Shown here one piece after another: positions 9,001 to 17,062 of a stretch of 33,960 bases of DNA; positions within the stretch are counted from its first letter, which is position 1; each line of letters starts with the position of its first letter. The translations under genes were made by a program, and so were the position numbers. Location of the stretch: the NCBI GenBank assembly GCA_012735405.1, contig JAAYHM010000189.1, forward strand, positions 1 through 33,960. The letters are read 5' to 3'. Below the pieces are notes generated by a model. The model had not been told where the DNA came from. It did no database searches and worked only from the letters and a program-made list of their open reading frames with translations. The stretch comes from Tissierellia bacterium (GTDB taxonomy: Bacteria; Bacillota; Clostridia; Tissierellales; Tepidimicrobiaceae).

Positions 9001-9741
9001 CTTTATAGCCTTTTCTCCTTCTGTTAGCCTTGCACTCTCTTCCTTGTATTTATGCTCCAATGTAGTCAATCCATCTTCTATCTGTTTCTTTGCATCTAAT
9101 AGCTTATCTTCCGTTTCAGAAAGCTCTGAATCAATGGAGGATAATATCTTTTTATTTAGTGATTCAATTTTTTCTGAGCTAATTATTACTTCTATACTCT
9201 CCTCTACTAATCCAACACCTTCTACAGATGCAACTCCTTCTATGCTTTCAAGCTCTGGAATTATATCTTCATTAACAAGCTTTGTAATCTCAGAAAGATC
9301 CATATTTTCCATATCAACAGATGCCACCATAATAGGCAACATATCCGGATTTACCTTCATTATCATAGGGGTACCTATATTGTCATCCCAATTAGGTTTA
9401 ATCAAATCAATACTGCTATTAATTTCAATTATGGCCGAATCCATATTTACTTTATTGTTAAATTCAAGTATTACCATAGACATATTTTCACTAGATATAG
9501 AACTTACATTCTCAATATTGCTAGTAGTGGTTAAAACCTGTTCAATAGGTCTTGTAACAATCATTTCAACTTCTTCAGGACTGGCACCAGGATAGGATGT
9601 TATAACTACTACATAGGGCAAGTCAATACTAGGTAGCAAATCTGTTTGCAAATTCATAAATGATACAACACCTAGTATAAGAATTAATACAACTCCAACT
9701 AAAACAGTATAGGGTCTTTTGACACTAAATTTAGAAAGCAT
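6019..9741 (-). CDS. RND (HAE1/AcrB-type) efflux permease with internal coiled coil
   Basis: This 1240-residue inner-membrane proton-driven exporter has the RND layout: one N-terminal helix (VLVGVVLILILGVVSF), a large external loop, five or six helices, a second large loop and a final helix bundle. Family motifs include SYPGASPEEVE near residue 51, GLAMGVGMLVDNSIVVLENIYR (acidic proton-relay helix) and the C-terminal LSGVVVNNGIVFIDYVNQLR. Residues about 195-405 are an uninterrupted Glu/Lys/Leu-rich coiled-coil hairpin with a turn near 300 (GDNLTEEQ), absent from AcrB. Two ATGs occur six bases apart; the second, at 9741, is correctly spaced from AGGAGG. The ORF overlaps tetR. No separate adaptor or outer-membrane gene lies beside it, as expected for a Gram-positive. 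Confidence 0.93.
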   Translation of the reverse strand: MLSKFSVKRPYTVLVGVVLILILGVVSFMNLQTDLLPSIDLPYVVVITSYPGASPEEVEMIVTRPIEQVLTTTSNIENVSSISSENMSMVILEFNNKVNMDSAIIEINSSIDLIKPNWDDNIGTPMIMKVNPDMLPIMVASVDMENMDLSEITKLVNEDIIPELESIEGVASVEGVGLVEESIEVIISSEKIESLNKKILSSIDSELSETEDKLLDAKKQIEDGLTTLEHKYKEESARLTEGEKAIKAGKEQIQSLESSLKQGEEELHKNREELEDALKTLKEKEEELLKSKAQLESMGDNLTEEQSMYLTQINEGLQTIASNKAQTEIALDTINNKIAELEDQKTALEMKRAEINVQEEQIKEGKAILEAEIEKAREELLKSQRVLNEQMEEFEKAREEAYKKASLDGVITEEMISGILAAQNFSMPAGYISDDGIDYIVKVGDRIQDIDELKKLLLFDTGTEAVGKIYLKDVADIEYKDNSKDTYAKVNGNDAIILTMQKQSNFSTAEVSDRIGERIEELIAKHDGLNITPLMDQGLYIDIVVDSILDNLVYGGLLAVLVLIVFLRDVKPTFVIALSIPISIVFAIAMMYFTGVTINIFSLGGLAMGVGMLVDNSIVVLENIYRLRNEGMSAIKASILGAKEVSGALLGSTLTTVVVFLPIVFTDGISRQLFTDMGLTIAYSLFASLIVALTLVPVISSNMLKRSRTKEHRLFNRILNIYEKALRWSLEHKAVVVVFVVVLFATSAYLGVSMGTSFIPEMESPQMSVTIELPEDSRPEVLYSMADTVMARILDIEGIKTVGAFEGGAIGGFMTQDSKDNSMTLYIIIEDEMVGENREIEKKILKATEDLNCKISVNTTAMDMATMIGPGIEVMIKGRDLDTLRQMAKDIAKILEETEGTIEVSDGIDEEAVEMRIIVDKEKAMEKGLTVAQVYGEINNKLSKGKTSTTLTVSNKDYPVIVVDGAKQSISRSDLKDLPIKINNNGQEDSIKLADIAEITEGHGLSSIRRDSQQRYISVSANIHKDYNIGLVSREFENKLKDYNIPDGYRVEISGERELIKESLTDLAYMLILAISFIYLVMVAQFQSLLSPFIVMFTIPLAFTGGLLALVITGYDISVVSMLGFLVLSGVVVNNGIVFIDYVNQLRELGISKKEALVQAGKVRIRPILMTAITTILGLSTLSVGVGMGAEVLQPLAIAAIGGLTYSTILTLFFIPAMYDLFHKDKLIKSMDQGDEQNGE

Positions 9742-9768
9742 AACCATCCTCCTACTTTTTTATGTTCC

Positions 9769-9784
9769 GACTGACCAGTCAGTC
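9769..9784. promoter_or_regulatory. Probable TetR operator at the RND-tetR promoter
   Basis: GACTGAC and GTCAGTC form perfect 7-bp arms around two central bases. It begins about 13 bp downstream of the -10 hexamer and lies before the ribosome site, so it covers the initially transcribed region. It is the only such palindrome near this operon. Confidence 0.8.
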
Positions 9785-9796
9785 ACTACCATATAT

Positions 9797-9824
9797 ACTA
9801 TATTATTTTTTTGTATTTAGTCAA
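9797..9824 (-). promoter_or_regulatory. Promoter of the RND-tetR operon
   Basis: On the minus strand TTGACT (9819-9824) is 16 bp from TATAGT (9797-9802). Transcription should start near 9790, immediately upstream of the operator. Confidence 0.7.
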
Positions 9825-9974
9825 CTATATTTTATATCTTTTTACTCTTATTTTATGACTTAGTTTTCATTATTAAAATTTCATGTAAATTAATTTTCAT
9901 ACTCCCTAATCCCTATCATTTGTGCTCTTTTTCCATTTTTATAATGCTTATAAGCCTATCTTCTGTTGACAATA

Positions 9975-10019
9975 AAAAATATCAATGGGAATAATAGAGT
10001 ATATCCCATTGATATTTTT
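9975..10019 (-). terminator. Terminator of the korA-korB-korA operon
   Basis: Perfect 16-bp arms (9975-9990 with 10004-10019) flank a 13-base loop; on the minus strand the stem ends in a run of Ts. It lies directly after the last kor gene. Nothing else was recognised between 9825 and 9974. Confidence 0.88.
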
Positions 10020-10025
10020 ATAATG

Positions 10026-11690
10026 TCATTTTTCATTAAATATAGATTTTATTCTATTATAAACTTCATCCCCATTAAAAGGCCTTCCATTGAATTTTAA
10101 TATCTTATAATCTGCTTCAAAGGGTGTTTCTTCCCTTATAATACTATCCAGTTGTGCTGTAGCATTTTGTTCTACGTCAATAATTGCTTTTGCCTTTTCC
10201 CCAATATTCATCAATTGTTTAGTTGGGAAAGGCCATATATCGCCAAACACTAATGCTCCAACAGATATACCTTCTTCATTTAGCCTATCTACTGCTTCCT
10301 TTACTGCCCCATAGGTTGAACCCCAGCAAACTATTAAATATTCTGGTTCCTTATCTCCTATAAGCCAGGGTTCTTCCAGCTCCTCCTTTAAACCTTCCAA
10401 TTTTCTCATTCTTTTTAAAACCATTTCAGTCCTTAAATCTGGATCCTCTGTTATATGTCCATACTCATCATGTTCATGACTATCCCCTATAACAATTTGC
10501 CCTTCAATTTTTCCTGGAATTATTCTTTTAGATATACCGCTATCTGTTATTTCATATTTTTTATATTTACCTTTAACCTCCCTGTCTATATATCGTTTAA
10601 TGCTAATACGATTATAATCAAAAGGTTTTATTGTTTTAGAATAATCTGCCAGGTACAGGTCTGTCAAAATTATTACAGGAATCTGGTATTTATCTGCAAT
10701 GTTAAAAGCTCTAGCAGTTTGATAAAAGGCGTCTTCAGGGTCCCTCAAAGCTATTACCATCCGTGGAAACTCTCCATGACCTGCATGGATTACAAATCTT
10801 AAATCACTTTGTTCTGTCCTGGTAGCCATACCGGTAGCAGGCCCTACTCTTTGGGCATTTACTATAACAATAGGCACCTCTAATATACCGGCAAAGCTTA
10901 AGGCCTCTACCATTAAAGCAAAGCCACCGCCAGAAGAAGCTGTCATGGCTCTAACACCTGCATAGGAAGCTCCTAAAGCCATGTTTAAAGCTGCAATCTC
11001 ATCTTCTACCTGGTCTACAACTATTCCCATTTCATTAGATTTGGAAGAAATATAGGTAAGCAGGCTAGTAGAGGGAGTCATAGGGTATCCACAATAAAGC
11101 TTACATCCTGCTGCTATAGCCCCTAGTGCCAGTGCATTGTTTCCATTTATTATAATCTTTTCATCCTTCTCGACAGGAAGTTCATACTTACTTTCAATTA
11201 AGTTGTATCCTTCTGTAAGGGCTATTATATTATCTTCAATATATTTTTTTCTAATGACGCTTTCTAAAACTTCCCTTCCTGTATTTAAGGGCAAGCCAAA
11301 ATATTTTAAAATAACTCCCATACCAACAGTATTTAATACCTTATGGTTTTTTATCTTCTTTTTTATTTCGTCTATAGGTAGTTTTATATGCCTTTCTTCA
11401 TCCAATTCTTCATGGCTTATAATTACTCCATCTGCTTTTAGCCTTTCTTTATGAAGTATATAGGATTCTTTATTTAGTGCAAGTATAAGGTCCAGCTTAT
11501 CTTTAAAAGAATAAATCTCCTTATCCGAAAATCTTATTTGGACAAAATTGTGGCCTCCCCTGACCCTTGACATATAATCCCTGTAGGTAAATACATGATA
11601 TCCGCATCTTTTTATTATTTTTTCCATTATATTAGCAAATGTGTCAAGGCCTTGACCTGCTGCTCCGCCAACCAATATGGTATAGTCCAC
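10026..11690 (-). CDS. korA: 2-oxoacid:ferredoxin oxidoreductase, fused gamma/alpha subunit (second copy)
   Basis: This protein of about 554 residues carries an N-terminal gamma domain (YTILVGGAAGQGLDTFANI to about residue 180) fused to the alpha subunit, which has the YPMTPST signature, GPATGMATRTEQSDLRF and HDEYGHI. With KorB it would oxidatively decarboxylate a 2-oxoacid (2-oxoglutarate or a branched-chain analogue) to an acyl-CoA and reduce ferredoxin. The frame opens with an ATG at 11699 that abuts AAAGGAG. The GTG at 11690 is well spaced and gives a start aligned with the paralog (MDYTILVGG, MDYSLIVGG), so I chose it. It follows korB by a short gap and closely resembles the upstream copy throughout. 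Confidence 0.9.
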   Translation of the reverse strand: MDYTILVGGAAGQGLDTFANIMEKIIKRCGYHVFTYRDYMSRVRGGHNFVQIRFSDKEIYSFKDKLDLILALNKESYILHKERLKADGVIISHEELDEERHIKLPIDEIKKKIKNHKVLNTVGMGVILKYFGLPLNTGREVLESVIRKKYIEDNIIALTEGYNLIESKYELPVEKDEKIIINGNNALALGAIAAGCKLYCGYPMTPSTSLLTYISSKSNEMGIVVDQVEDEIAALNMALGASYAGVRAMTASSGGGFALMVEALSFAGILEVPIVIVNAQRVGPATGMATRTEQSDLRFVIHAGHGEFPRMVIALRDPEDAFYQTARAFNIADKYQIPVIILTDLYLADYSKTIKPFDYNRISIKRYIDREVKGKYKKYEITDSGISKRIIPGKIEGQIVIGDSHEHDEYGHITEDPDLRTEMVLKRMRKLEGLKEELEEPWLIGDKEPEYLIVCWGSTYGAVKEAVDRLNEEGISVGALVFGDIWPFPTKQLMNIGEKAKAIIDVEQNATAQLDSIIREETPFEADYKILKFNGRPFNGDEVYNRIKSIFNEK

Positions 11691-11714
11691 TTTCTCCATC
11701 TCCTTTAAGCTTAA

Positions 11715-12563
11715 TTATCTAAACTCCTCCAATAGCTTTTCTGCATCTAATGGATTTAACTCCACATCTACAAGAGGTGGGCCATTCTTTATAAAGTCAA
11801 ATCTATCCAAATAAGTTTCCTTTTCTTCCTTATAGATAACACCTATTGGAATCCTATCACCAAATTCTAAGGCCTTTTTCATTGCTTCTTCCTTATTAGT
11901 ATAATCATAGGATTCAGGTAAATGATATACTCTGTTTTTATACCAGGAAAAAGTATTTACCCTATTCCACACAACACAGGGTTGAAGTATATCTACTAGA
12001 GCATATCCCTTATATTTTATTGCTTCCTTCATCAAAGCAACCAGGTGAGGTATATCCCCTGAAAATCCTCTAGCAACAAAGCCAGCTCCCATCGTTAAGG
12101 CTAAAGCCAAGGGATTAAGCGGTTCTACTTTTACACCGTCAAATTGCAAAGTGGTTATTTGTCCCATGGCTGTCGTTGGTGAAGCTTGCCCCTTGGTCAA
12201 GCCATATATTTGATTATTGTGGACAAAATGAGCTATATCAATATTACGCCTTATACCATGTATAAAATGATTTCCTCCTTCACCATAGGTATCTCCATCT
12301 CCAGATTCTACTATAACATGCAGTTCCTTATTGGCCATTTTTACGCCAATGGCAGGAGGTATAGCCCTTCCATGAAGTCCATTGAAGCCATTTACACTAA
12401 TATAGTGGGGCATTTTAGCTGCCTGACCAATTCCAGATACTATAACCACTTCATGTGGTTTAATCTCCAGCTCCTCCAGTGCCATCTTTAAAGCAGTTCT
12501 TATCATATAGTTTCCACATCCTGGACACCAGGCTGGTTCATATAGTTCATACTTGCAAGTCAT
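11715..12563 (-). CDS. korB: 2-oxoacid:ferredoxin oxidoreductase, beta (TPP-binding) subunit
   Basis: This 282-residue subunit binds thiamine diphosphate and an Fe-S cluster. CPGCGN near the N-terminus gives two cluster cysteines, GDGDTYGEGGNHF begins the TPP/Mg motif that continues with NNQIYGLTKGQASPT, and a further Cys occurs in LQPCVVWN. These are the marks of the KorB/VorB/PorB class. The start codon overlaps the stop of the upstream korA by one base (TAATG), and a second korA follows after about 20 bases. The one beta subunit thus appears to be shared by two alpha/gamma partners. No separate 4Fe-4S ferredoxin-type subunit is encoded nearby. Substrate cannot be fixed from sequence. Confidence 0.93.
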   Translation of the reverse strand: MTCKYELYEPAWCPGCGNYMIRTALKMALEELEIKPHEVVIVSGIGQAAKMPHYISVNGFNGLHGRAIPPAIGVKMANKELHVIVESGDGDTYGEGGNHFIHGIRRNIDIAHFVHNNQIYGLTKGQASPTTAMGQITTLQFDGVKVEPLNPLALALTMGAGFVARGFSGDIPHLVALMKEAIKYKGYALVDILQPCVVWNRVNTFSWYKNRVYHLPESYDYTNKEEAMKKALEFGDRIPIGVIYKEEKETYLDRFDFIKNGPPLVDVELNPLDAEKLLEEFR

Positions 12564-14224
12564 TATATTACCTCCTTTATCCTTCTATATACTTCATCAG
12601 CAGTAAAAGGTCTGCCATCGTATTTTAGTATTTTATAGTCTGATTGAATGAGAGCTTCTTGTCTCATTAGGCTATCAAGCTGGCCTGTAGCATTTTGTTC
12701 AATATCTATTATCTTCTTTGCTTTTTTGCTTAAACTTAATAATTTCCTTGTTGGAAATGGCCATATATCTCCAAAAACTAAGGCAGCAATAGACACTCCT
12801 TCATCTGATAAATTTTCTACTGCTTCCTTTACTGCTCCATAGGTTGATCCCCAACATACCACAAGATTTTCCGGCTCCTCATCCCCTACATGCCAGGGCT
12901 CTTTTACTTCATCTTTTAATAATTCAAACTTTTTAAGCCTTTTATCCACCATCTTTATTCTTATTTCTGCACTTTCTGTTATATGGCCATATTCATCATG
13001 TTCATCACTATCCACCAAAACAGTAGCCCCTTCAATTTTTCCAGGTATTATTCTTGGTGAAACGCCAGTTTCAGTAAATTCATAAGTTTTGTACTCTCCC
13101 TCTATATGCCTTTTTATATGTCTTTCTATTTTTATATTCTTTAAATCAAAGGGCTTTTTGCTTGTGACTCCATCCGCCAAATGCTGATCGCTCAATAAAA
13201 GTACAGGTATATTGTATTTTTCTGCTATATTAAAGGCCCTTACAGTTTGATAAAAGGCATCTTCTGTATCCCTTAAGGCCATAACCATTCTGGGAAACTC
13301 TCCATGACCTGCATGGATCATAAATCTTAGATCTGCTTGCTCCGTTCTTGTTGGAAAACCTGTTGCCGGCCCGGGTCTCTGTACATTTATAACTACTACA
13401 GGTACTTCTATAATCCCTGCAAGGCTTAAAGCTTCAACCATTAAAGCAAATCCTCCGCCAGATGAACCTGTCATGGCTCTAACCCCTGCATAGGAAGCTC
13501 CCAAAGCCATGTTAAGGGCTGCTACCTCATCTTCCACCTGATCTACCACTATGTTATATTCATTGGCATGCTTTGCAATATAAGTTAGTACACCTGTTGA
13601 TGGAGTCATAGGATATCCGCAATAAAACTTACAACCTGCTGCTATGGCTCCTAACCCAACTGCCTCATTGCCATTTATAAGTATTTTGTCATCCTCTCTA
13701 ATCTGTAGATTATATTTCGTATCCAATAGCTTGTATCCTTCTTCTAAAGCCTTTAAGTTTACATCAGCAATTTCTTCTTTAAACTCTTCTTTAATTATTT
13801 TAGCTGCAATATCCATTGGTACCCCAAAATAATTTAGTATGGCACCTAAGCCTACAGTATTTGCAACTCTCTTGTTATTTAATTTCTTAGCTATCTCTGA
13901 TAGTTTTAAATGGATTATGGAATTGTCTTCCTTAGCAACTGCTTCATCTGCAATTATAATACCTGTATCCTTTACTTTATCTTTATGTATTTGAACCGTT
14001 TCTTCATTTAGTGCAAATAATATATCAATATTGTCTTTAATAGCCAATATATTCTCCGTTGAAAATCTTATGTTAAAAAAGTTATGGCCTCCCCTTATTC
14101 TTGACATGTAATCACTATAAGCATATACATTGTAACCACAGCGTTTTATAGCTTTTTCAAAAAGGCTGGCAAAGGTATCCATACCTTGACCTGCTTCTCC
14201 TCCAACAATAAGACTATAATCCAT
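12563..14224 (-). CDS. korA: 2-oxoacid:ferredoxin oxidoreductase, fused gamma/alpha subunit (first copy)
   Basis: This 553-residue protein has the same architecture as the third gene of the operon: a gamma domain (SLIVGGEAGQGMDTFASLFEKA), then the alpha subunit with CGYPMTPSTGVLTYI, QVEDEVAALNMALGASYAG, GPATGFPTRTEQADLRFMIH and HDEYGHI. It is the promoter-proximal gene, starting at an ATG behind AAAGGGGGAAAGG. All segments expected for function are intact in both copies, so neither looks like a pseudogene. Differences concentrate in the gamma domain and around residues 345-400, which might set partner or substrate choice. Confidence 0.92.
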   Translation of the reverse strand: MDYSLIVGGEAGQGMDTFASLFEKAIKRCGYNVYAYSDYMSRIRGGHNFFNIRFSTENILAIKDNIDILFALNEETVQIHKDKVKDTGIIIADEAVAKEDNSIIHLKLSEIAKKLNNKRVANTVGLGAILNYFGVPMDIAAKIIKEEFKEEIADVNLKALEEGYKLLDTKYNLQIREDDKILINGNEAVGLGAIAAGCKFYCGYPMTPSTGVLTYIAKHANEYNIVVDQVEDEVAALNMALGASYAGVRAMTGSSGGGFALMVEALSLAGIIEVPVVVINVQRPGPATGFPTRTEQADLRFMIHAGHGEFPRMVMALRDTEDAFYQTVRAFNIAEKYNIPVLLLSDQHLADGVTSKKPFDLKNIKIERHIKRHIEGEYKTYEFTETGVSPRIIPGKIEGATVLVDSDEHDEYGHITESAEIRIKMVDKRLKKFELLKDEVKEPWHVGDEEPENLVVCWGSTYGAVKEAVENLSDEGVSIAALVFGDIWPFPTRKLLSLSKKAKKIIDIEQNATGQLDSLMRQEALIQSDYKILKYDGRPFTADEVYRRIKEVI

Positions 14225-14258
14225 ATCCTTTCCCCCTTTTGTATTTTGCTTATTTTTA

Positions 14259-14288
14259 ACTATACCCCTTTTTGAGAAATTAACACAA
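14259..14288 (-). promoter_or_regulatory. Candidate promoter of the kor operon
   Basis: On the minus strand TTGTGT (14283-14288) is 18 bp from TATAGT (14259-14264), about 35 bp upstream of the first korA start. Confidence 0.5.
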
Positions 14289-14334
14289 TATTATAAATAT
14301 GATTGCTTAAGTCCCTTTTATACTTAAATTCATA

Positions 14335-14362
14335 TAAAAAAGAAATCCCCTCTAGGATTTCT
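14335..14362 (-). terminator. Terminator of the cysteine desulfurase gene
   Basis: Eight-base perfect arms (AGAAATCC, 14341-14348, with 14355-14362) are followed on the minus strand by six Ts. It lies 10 bases after the stop codon. Confidence 0.85.
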
Positions 14363-14372
14363 TATTACTAAT

Positions 14373-15527
14373 CTATATATCTTTTAATACCTTATGTATA
14401 GCATCAATTGTATATTTCACTTCAGCAATAGTATTAAAATGACTAAAACTAAATCTAACAGTACCTCTAGGAAAGGTTCCCAAGGTTTTATGGGCTGATG
14501 GAGCACAATGTAGGCCGCATCTTGTCATAATCCCAAAGCCACTGCTTAGTTCATAGGATACTTCAGCATTATCTTTTCCTGGCACGTCTATGGAAACTAC
14601 TGCAGTTCTATGGGATAAATCCTTCTTTCCTACTATATGGATACCAGGCATATTTAATAGTCCTTCCAAAAAATGTTCTACTAAATAGAGTTCCTTTTCC
14701 CTAATAGTACTAACTTTTTCTTTCAATATATATTTTAAAGAGGCATTTAATCCATATATACCTGGTATATTTAGAGTTCCAGGTTCAAACTTATCTGGCA
14801 TATATTCAGGCTGTATTTCTTCATCTGATAAACTACCTGTACCTCCTTCTATAAGAGGCTCAACCTTAGAAGCTAACTCATCAGATATGATAAATCCTCC
14901 TATTCCCTGGGGACCTAATAGGCTTTTATGACCTGTAAAAGCTATGGCATCTGCATTTAAATCCTCATAATCTACATCTAAAAAACCTGCTGTTTGAGCA
15001 GAATCAATTATAAAATATAAGCCTTTTTCTTTACAAATTCTTCCTACATTTTTTAAATCCAGTATTGTTCCACAGACATTAGATGCATGGGTCATGATTA
15101 TAGCTTTTGTATTTGGCTTTATACTTTTTACCACATCATCTGGGTTTAACTCTCCCAATGAATTACACTGTACCCTTGAATACTCAACACCATACTTTTC
15201 TAAACTATTTAATGGTCTCATAACAGCATTATGTTCCATGGAGGAAACTATAACATGATCACCTGATTTTAATAGTCCTTTAATTAATATATTTAAACTT
15301 TCAGTAACATTTTTTGTAAATATTACATTTTCAGCTTTTTTAAAGTTAAACAATTCACATATAAGCTCCCTGGTTTCATAAACAATATTTTCAGCTTCAA
15401 AGGAAGTATCATAACTTCCCCTGTTTACATTAGATCCTACACTGATAAGATAATTTGATATGCTCTCTACCACTCCTGGTGCCTTTGGAAAAGAAGTTGC
15501 CCCGTTGTCTAAATATATCCTTTTCAT
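14373..15527 (-). CDS. Cysteine desulfurase family PLP enzyme (class V aminotransferase fold)
   Basis: The 384-residue enzyme is predicted to take sulfur (or selenium) from cysteine or selenocysteine as an enzyme-bound persulfide. It starts YLDNGATSFPKAP, has the PLP lysine in TGHKSLLGPQG, and the catalytic Cys region is TRCGLHCAPSAHKTLG. RGSYDTSFEAENIVYETRE is typical of the subfamily often called EF2568-type (TIGR01977), distinct from SufS and IscS/NifS. It is divergent from yedE-tusA-DUF3343, an association known in clostridia and enterococci for sulfur/selenium handling. The ATG at 15527 follows an AGGAGGGG site. A second, SUF-linked desulfurase lies at 20154, so the two have probably separate duties. 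Confidence 0.9.
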   Translation of the reverse strand: MKRIYLDNGATSFPKAPGVVESISNYLISVGSNVNRGSYDTSFEAENIVYETRELICELFNFKKAENVIFTKNVTESLNILIKGLLKSGDHVIVSSMEHNAVMRPLNSLEKYGVEYSRVQCNSLGELNPDDVVKSIKPNTKAIIMTHASNVCGTILDLKNVGRICKEKGLYFIIDSAQTAGFLDVDYEDLNADAIAFTGHKSLLGPQGIGGFIISDELASKVEPLIEGGTGSLSDEEIQPEYMPDKFEPGTLNIPGIYGLNASLKYILKEKVSTIREKELYLVEHFLEGLLNMPGIHIVGKKDLSHRTAVVSIDVPGKDNAEVSYELSSGFGIMTRCGLHCAPSAHKTLGTFPRGTVRFSFSHFNTIAEVKYTIDAIHKVLKDI

Positions 15528-15752
15528 AAACTACCCCTCCTATTTTATGTAATTATCTTGTCATATCTATCTAAAGCATATTTGTTTAACAATAAATAAT
15601 CAACCTTTTATAAAAAATAAGCCCAGTTATAGACAAAATTTATGGTAACTTATCCTTGTATTTATTATTTCTATTATACTTTTTTTTAAAGGATTGTTAA
15701 AATTTAAATGATGCAGTTATATTTTAACATTAATAAAAGAGGAGGTATAAAA

Positions 15753-16832
15753 GTGAAAGAGAAAAAAAGCATTTTACTAACTGGAGCAATTACCGGACTT
15801 ATTGCAGTATTACTTGTACACTTTGGCAATCCCAAAAATATGGGCTTCTGCATAGCCTGTTTTATAAGGGATATTGCAGGAGGTATTGGTTTACACAGTG
15901 CACCAATAGTCCAATACGTACGTCCTGAAATAGTTGGACTTGTAATAGGTGCCTTCCTGGTTTCTGTAGCAAACAAGGAATTTAAAACTAAAGGTGGATC
16001 TTCACCATTTACAAGATTCATTTTAGGTATGGTAGTTATGATAGGAGCTTTAGTATTCCTAGGATGTCCATTAAGAATGGTATTAAGAATTGCTGGTGGA
16101 GACCTGAATGCAATCGTTGGCTTAGTAGGATTTGTAGTTGGAATATTTATAGGAGTATTTTTCCTAAATAAAGGATTTAGTTTAAAAAGAAATTACACCT
16201 TAAGCAGCTTTGAAGGTTACCTTTTCCCAATAACAAATTTTTTGCTATTCATATTGCTAGTAGCAGGCTTTAGTATGTTACATTTTAGTGAAGAAGGACC
16301 TGGATCAATGCATGCACCAATATGGATATCATTAATTGCCGGATTAATAGTAGGAGCCCTTGCCCAAAGATCAAGACTTTGTATGGTTGGTGGCATGAGA
16401 GATATGATAATGTTTAAAGATAGCCATTTATTATCAGGCTTTATAGCAATTATTGTGGTTGCATTAATAGGTAATATTGCATTTGGATATTTCAAGCTTG
16501 GATTTGCAGAACAACCTGTAGCCCATACAGATGGACTATGGAATTTCCTTGGTATGGTTATAGTAGGATGGGGCTCTGTACTTCTAGGTGGCTGTCCACT
16601 AAGACAATTGATACTAGCTGGTGAAGGTAACACAGATTCTGCAGTAACAGTTATGGGAAGTCTAGTAGGTGCTGCCATAGCCCATAATTTTGGTTTAGCA
16701 TCAAGTACATCTGGAGCCTCTCCAAATGGTAAAGTTGCAGTATTTATATGTTTAGCTGTAGTTCTTGCCATATCAATTGCAAATAGTGAAGCATTTTCAA
16801 AAGAAAAAAGTCCTATTAAGGCTAGCAATTAA
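15753..16832 (+). CDS. yedE: YedE/YeeE-family putative selenium/sulfur transporter
   Basis: This 359-residue membrane protein has about ten hydrophobic segments in two similar halves. Each half carries the YeeE/YedE pattern of Cys-containing motifs: FCIACFIRDIAGG and LGCPLRMVLRIAGGD in the first, SRLCMVGGMRDMI and LGGCPLRQLILAGEGN in the second. Such conserved cysteines are thought to pass thiosulfate- or selenium-derived atoms through the membrane. The frame is open from 15708, but only the GTG at 15753 has a proper AGGAGG site. TusA and DUF3343 genes follow at once, forming a transport-and-relay operon. Sulfur versus selenium is not decided by the sequence. Confidence 0.88.
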   Translation: MKEKKSILLTGAITGLIAVLLVHFGNPKNMGFCIACFIRDIAGGIGLHSAPIVQYVRPEIVGLVIGAFLVSVANKEFKTKGGSSPFTRFILGMVVMIGALVFLGCPLRMVLRIAGGDLNAIVGLVGFVVGIFIGVFFLNKGFSLKRNYTLSSFEGYLFPITNFLLFILLVAGFSMLHFSEEGPGSMHAPIWISLIAGLIVGALAQRSRLCMVGGMRDMIMFKDSHLLSGFIAIIVVALIGNIAFGYFKLGFAEQPVAHTDGLWNFLGMVIVGWGSVLLGGCPLRQLILAGEGNTDSAVTVMGSLVGAAIAHNFGLASSTSGASPNGKVAVFICLAVVLAISIANSEAFSKEKSPIKASN

Positions 16833-16853
16833 TTTTGAAAGGGGAGATAAATA

Positions 16854-17060
16854 GTGGAAAAAGTAGATGCAAGGGGCATATCCTGTCCACAGCCAGTATT
16901 AATGGCTAAAAACGCAATTGAAAAAAGTCCCGAGGGAATAGATATTTTAGTTGACAACAACACTGCTAAAAACAATGTTTCTAGATTTCTAAAAAACCAA
17001 GGATATAAATTAGAATATGAAAATGAAGGAGAAGATATTTTAATAAAAGCGAGGAAATAA
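16854..17060 (+). CDS. TusA-family sulfurtransferase
   Basis: The 68-residue protein has the TusA/SirA fold. The signature DARGISCPQPVLMAKNAI contains the CPxP motif with Cys11, the residue that carries the persulfide in this family. Cys11 is encoded by an ordinary TGT, so it is not a selenocysteine site. It would accept sulfur or selenium from YedE-delivered compounds or from a desulfurase and pass it on. The start is a GTG at 16854 behind GAAAGGGGAGA. It lies 21 bases after yedE and 2 bases before the DUF3343 gene. Confidence 0.9.
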   Translation: MEKVDARGISCPQPVLMAKNAIEKSPEGIDILVDNNTAKNNVSRFLKNQGYKLEYENEGEDILIKARK

Positions 17061-17062
17061 TT

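Noticed and set aside
8735-9595. Long open frame of 286 codons on the plus strand, serine-rich
   Set aside because: It is antisense to the Glu/Lys-rich coiled coil of the RND pump; GAA/GAG/AAG codons read backwards as Ser/Phe/Leu. It has no domain and no ribosome site.
10026-14224. One KorA copy as a pseudogene or assembly duplication
   Set aside because: Both frames are intact and the copies differ at many scattered positions, so it is neither a decayed copy nor an assembly repeat.
16217-16828. Open frame of 203 codons on the minus strand inside yedE
   Set aside because: It is a shadow of a hydrophobic gene, with no ribosome site and no recognisable protein, while the plus-strand frame has clear YedE motifs.
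16884-16889. Selenocysteine in the TusA-type protein
   Set aside because: The CPxP cysteine is encoded by TGT, not by an in-frame TGA.
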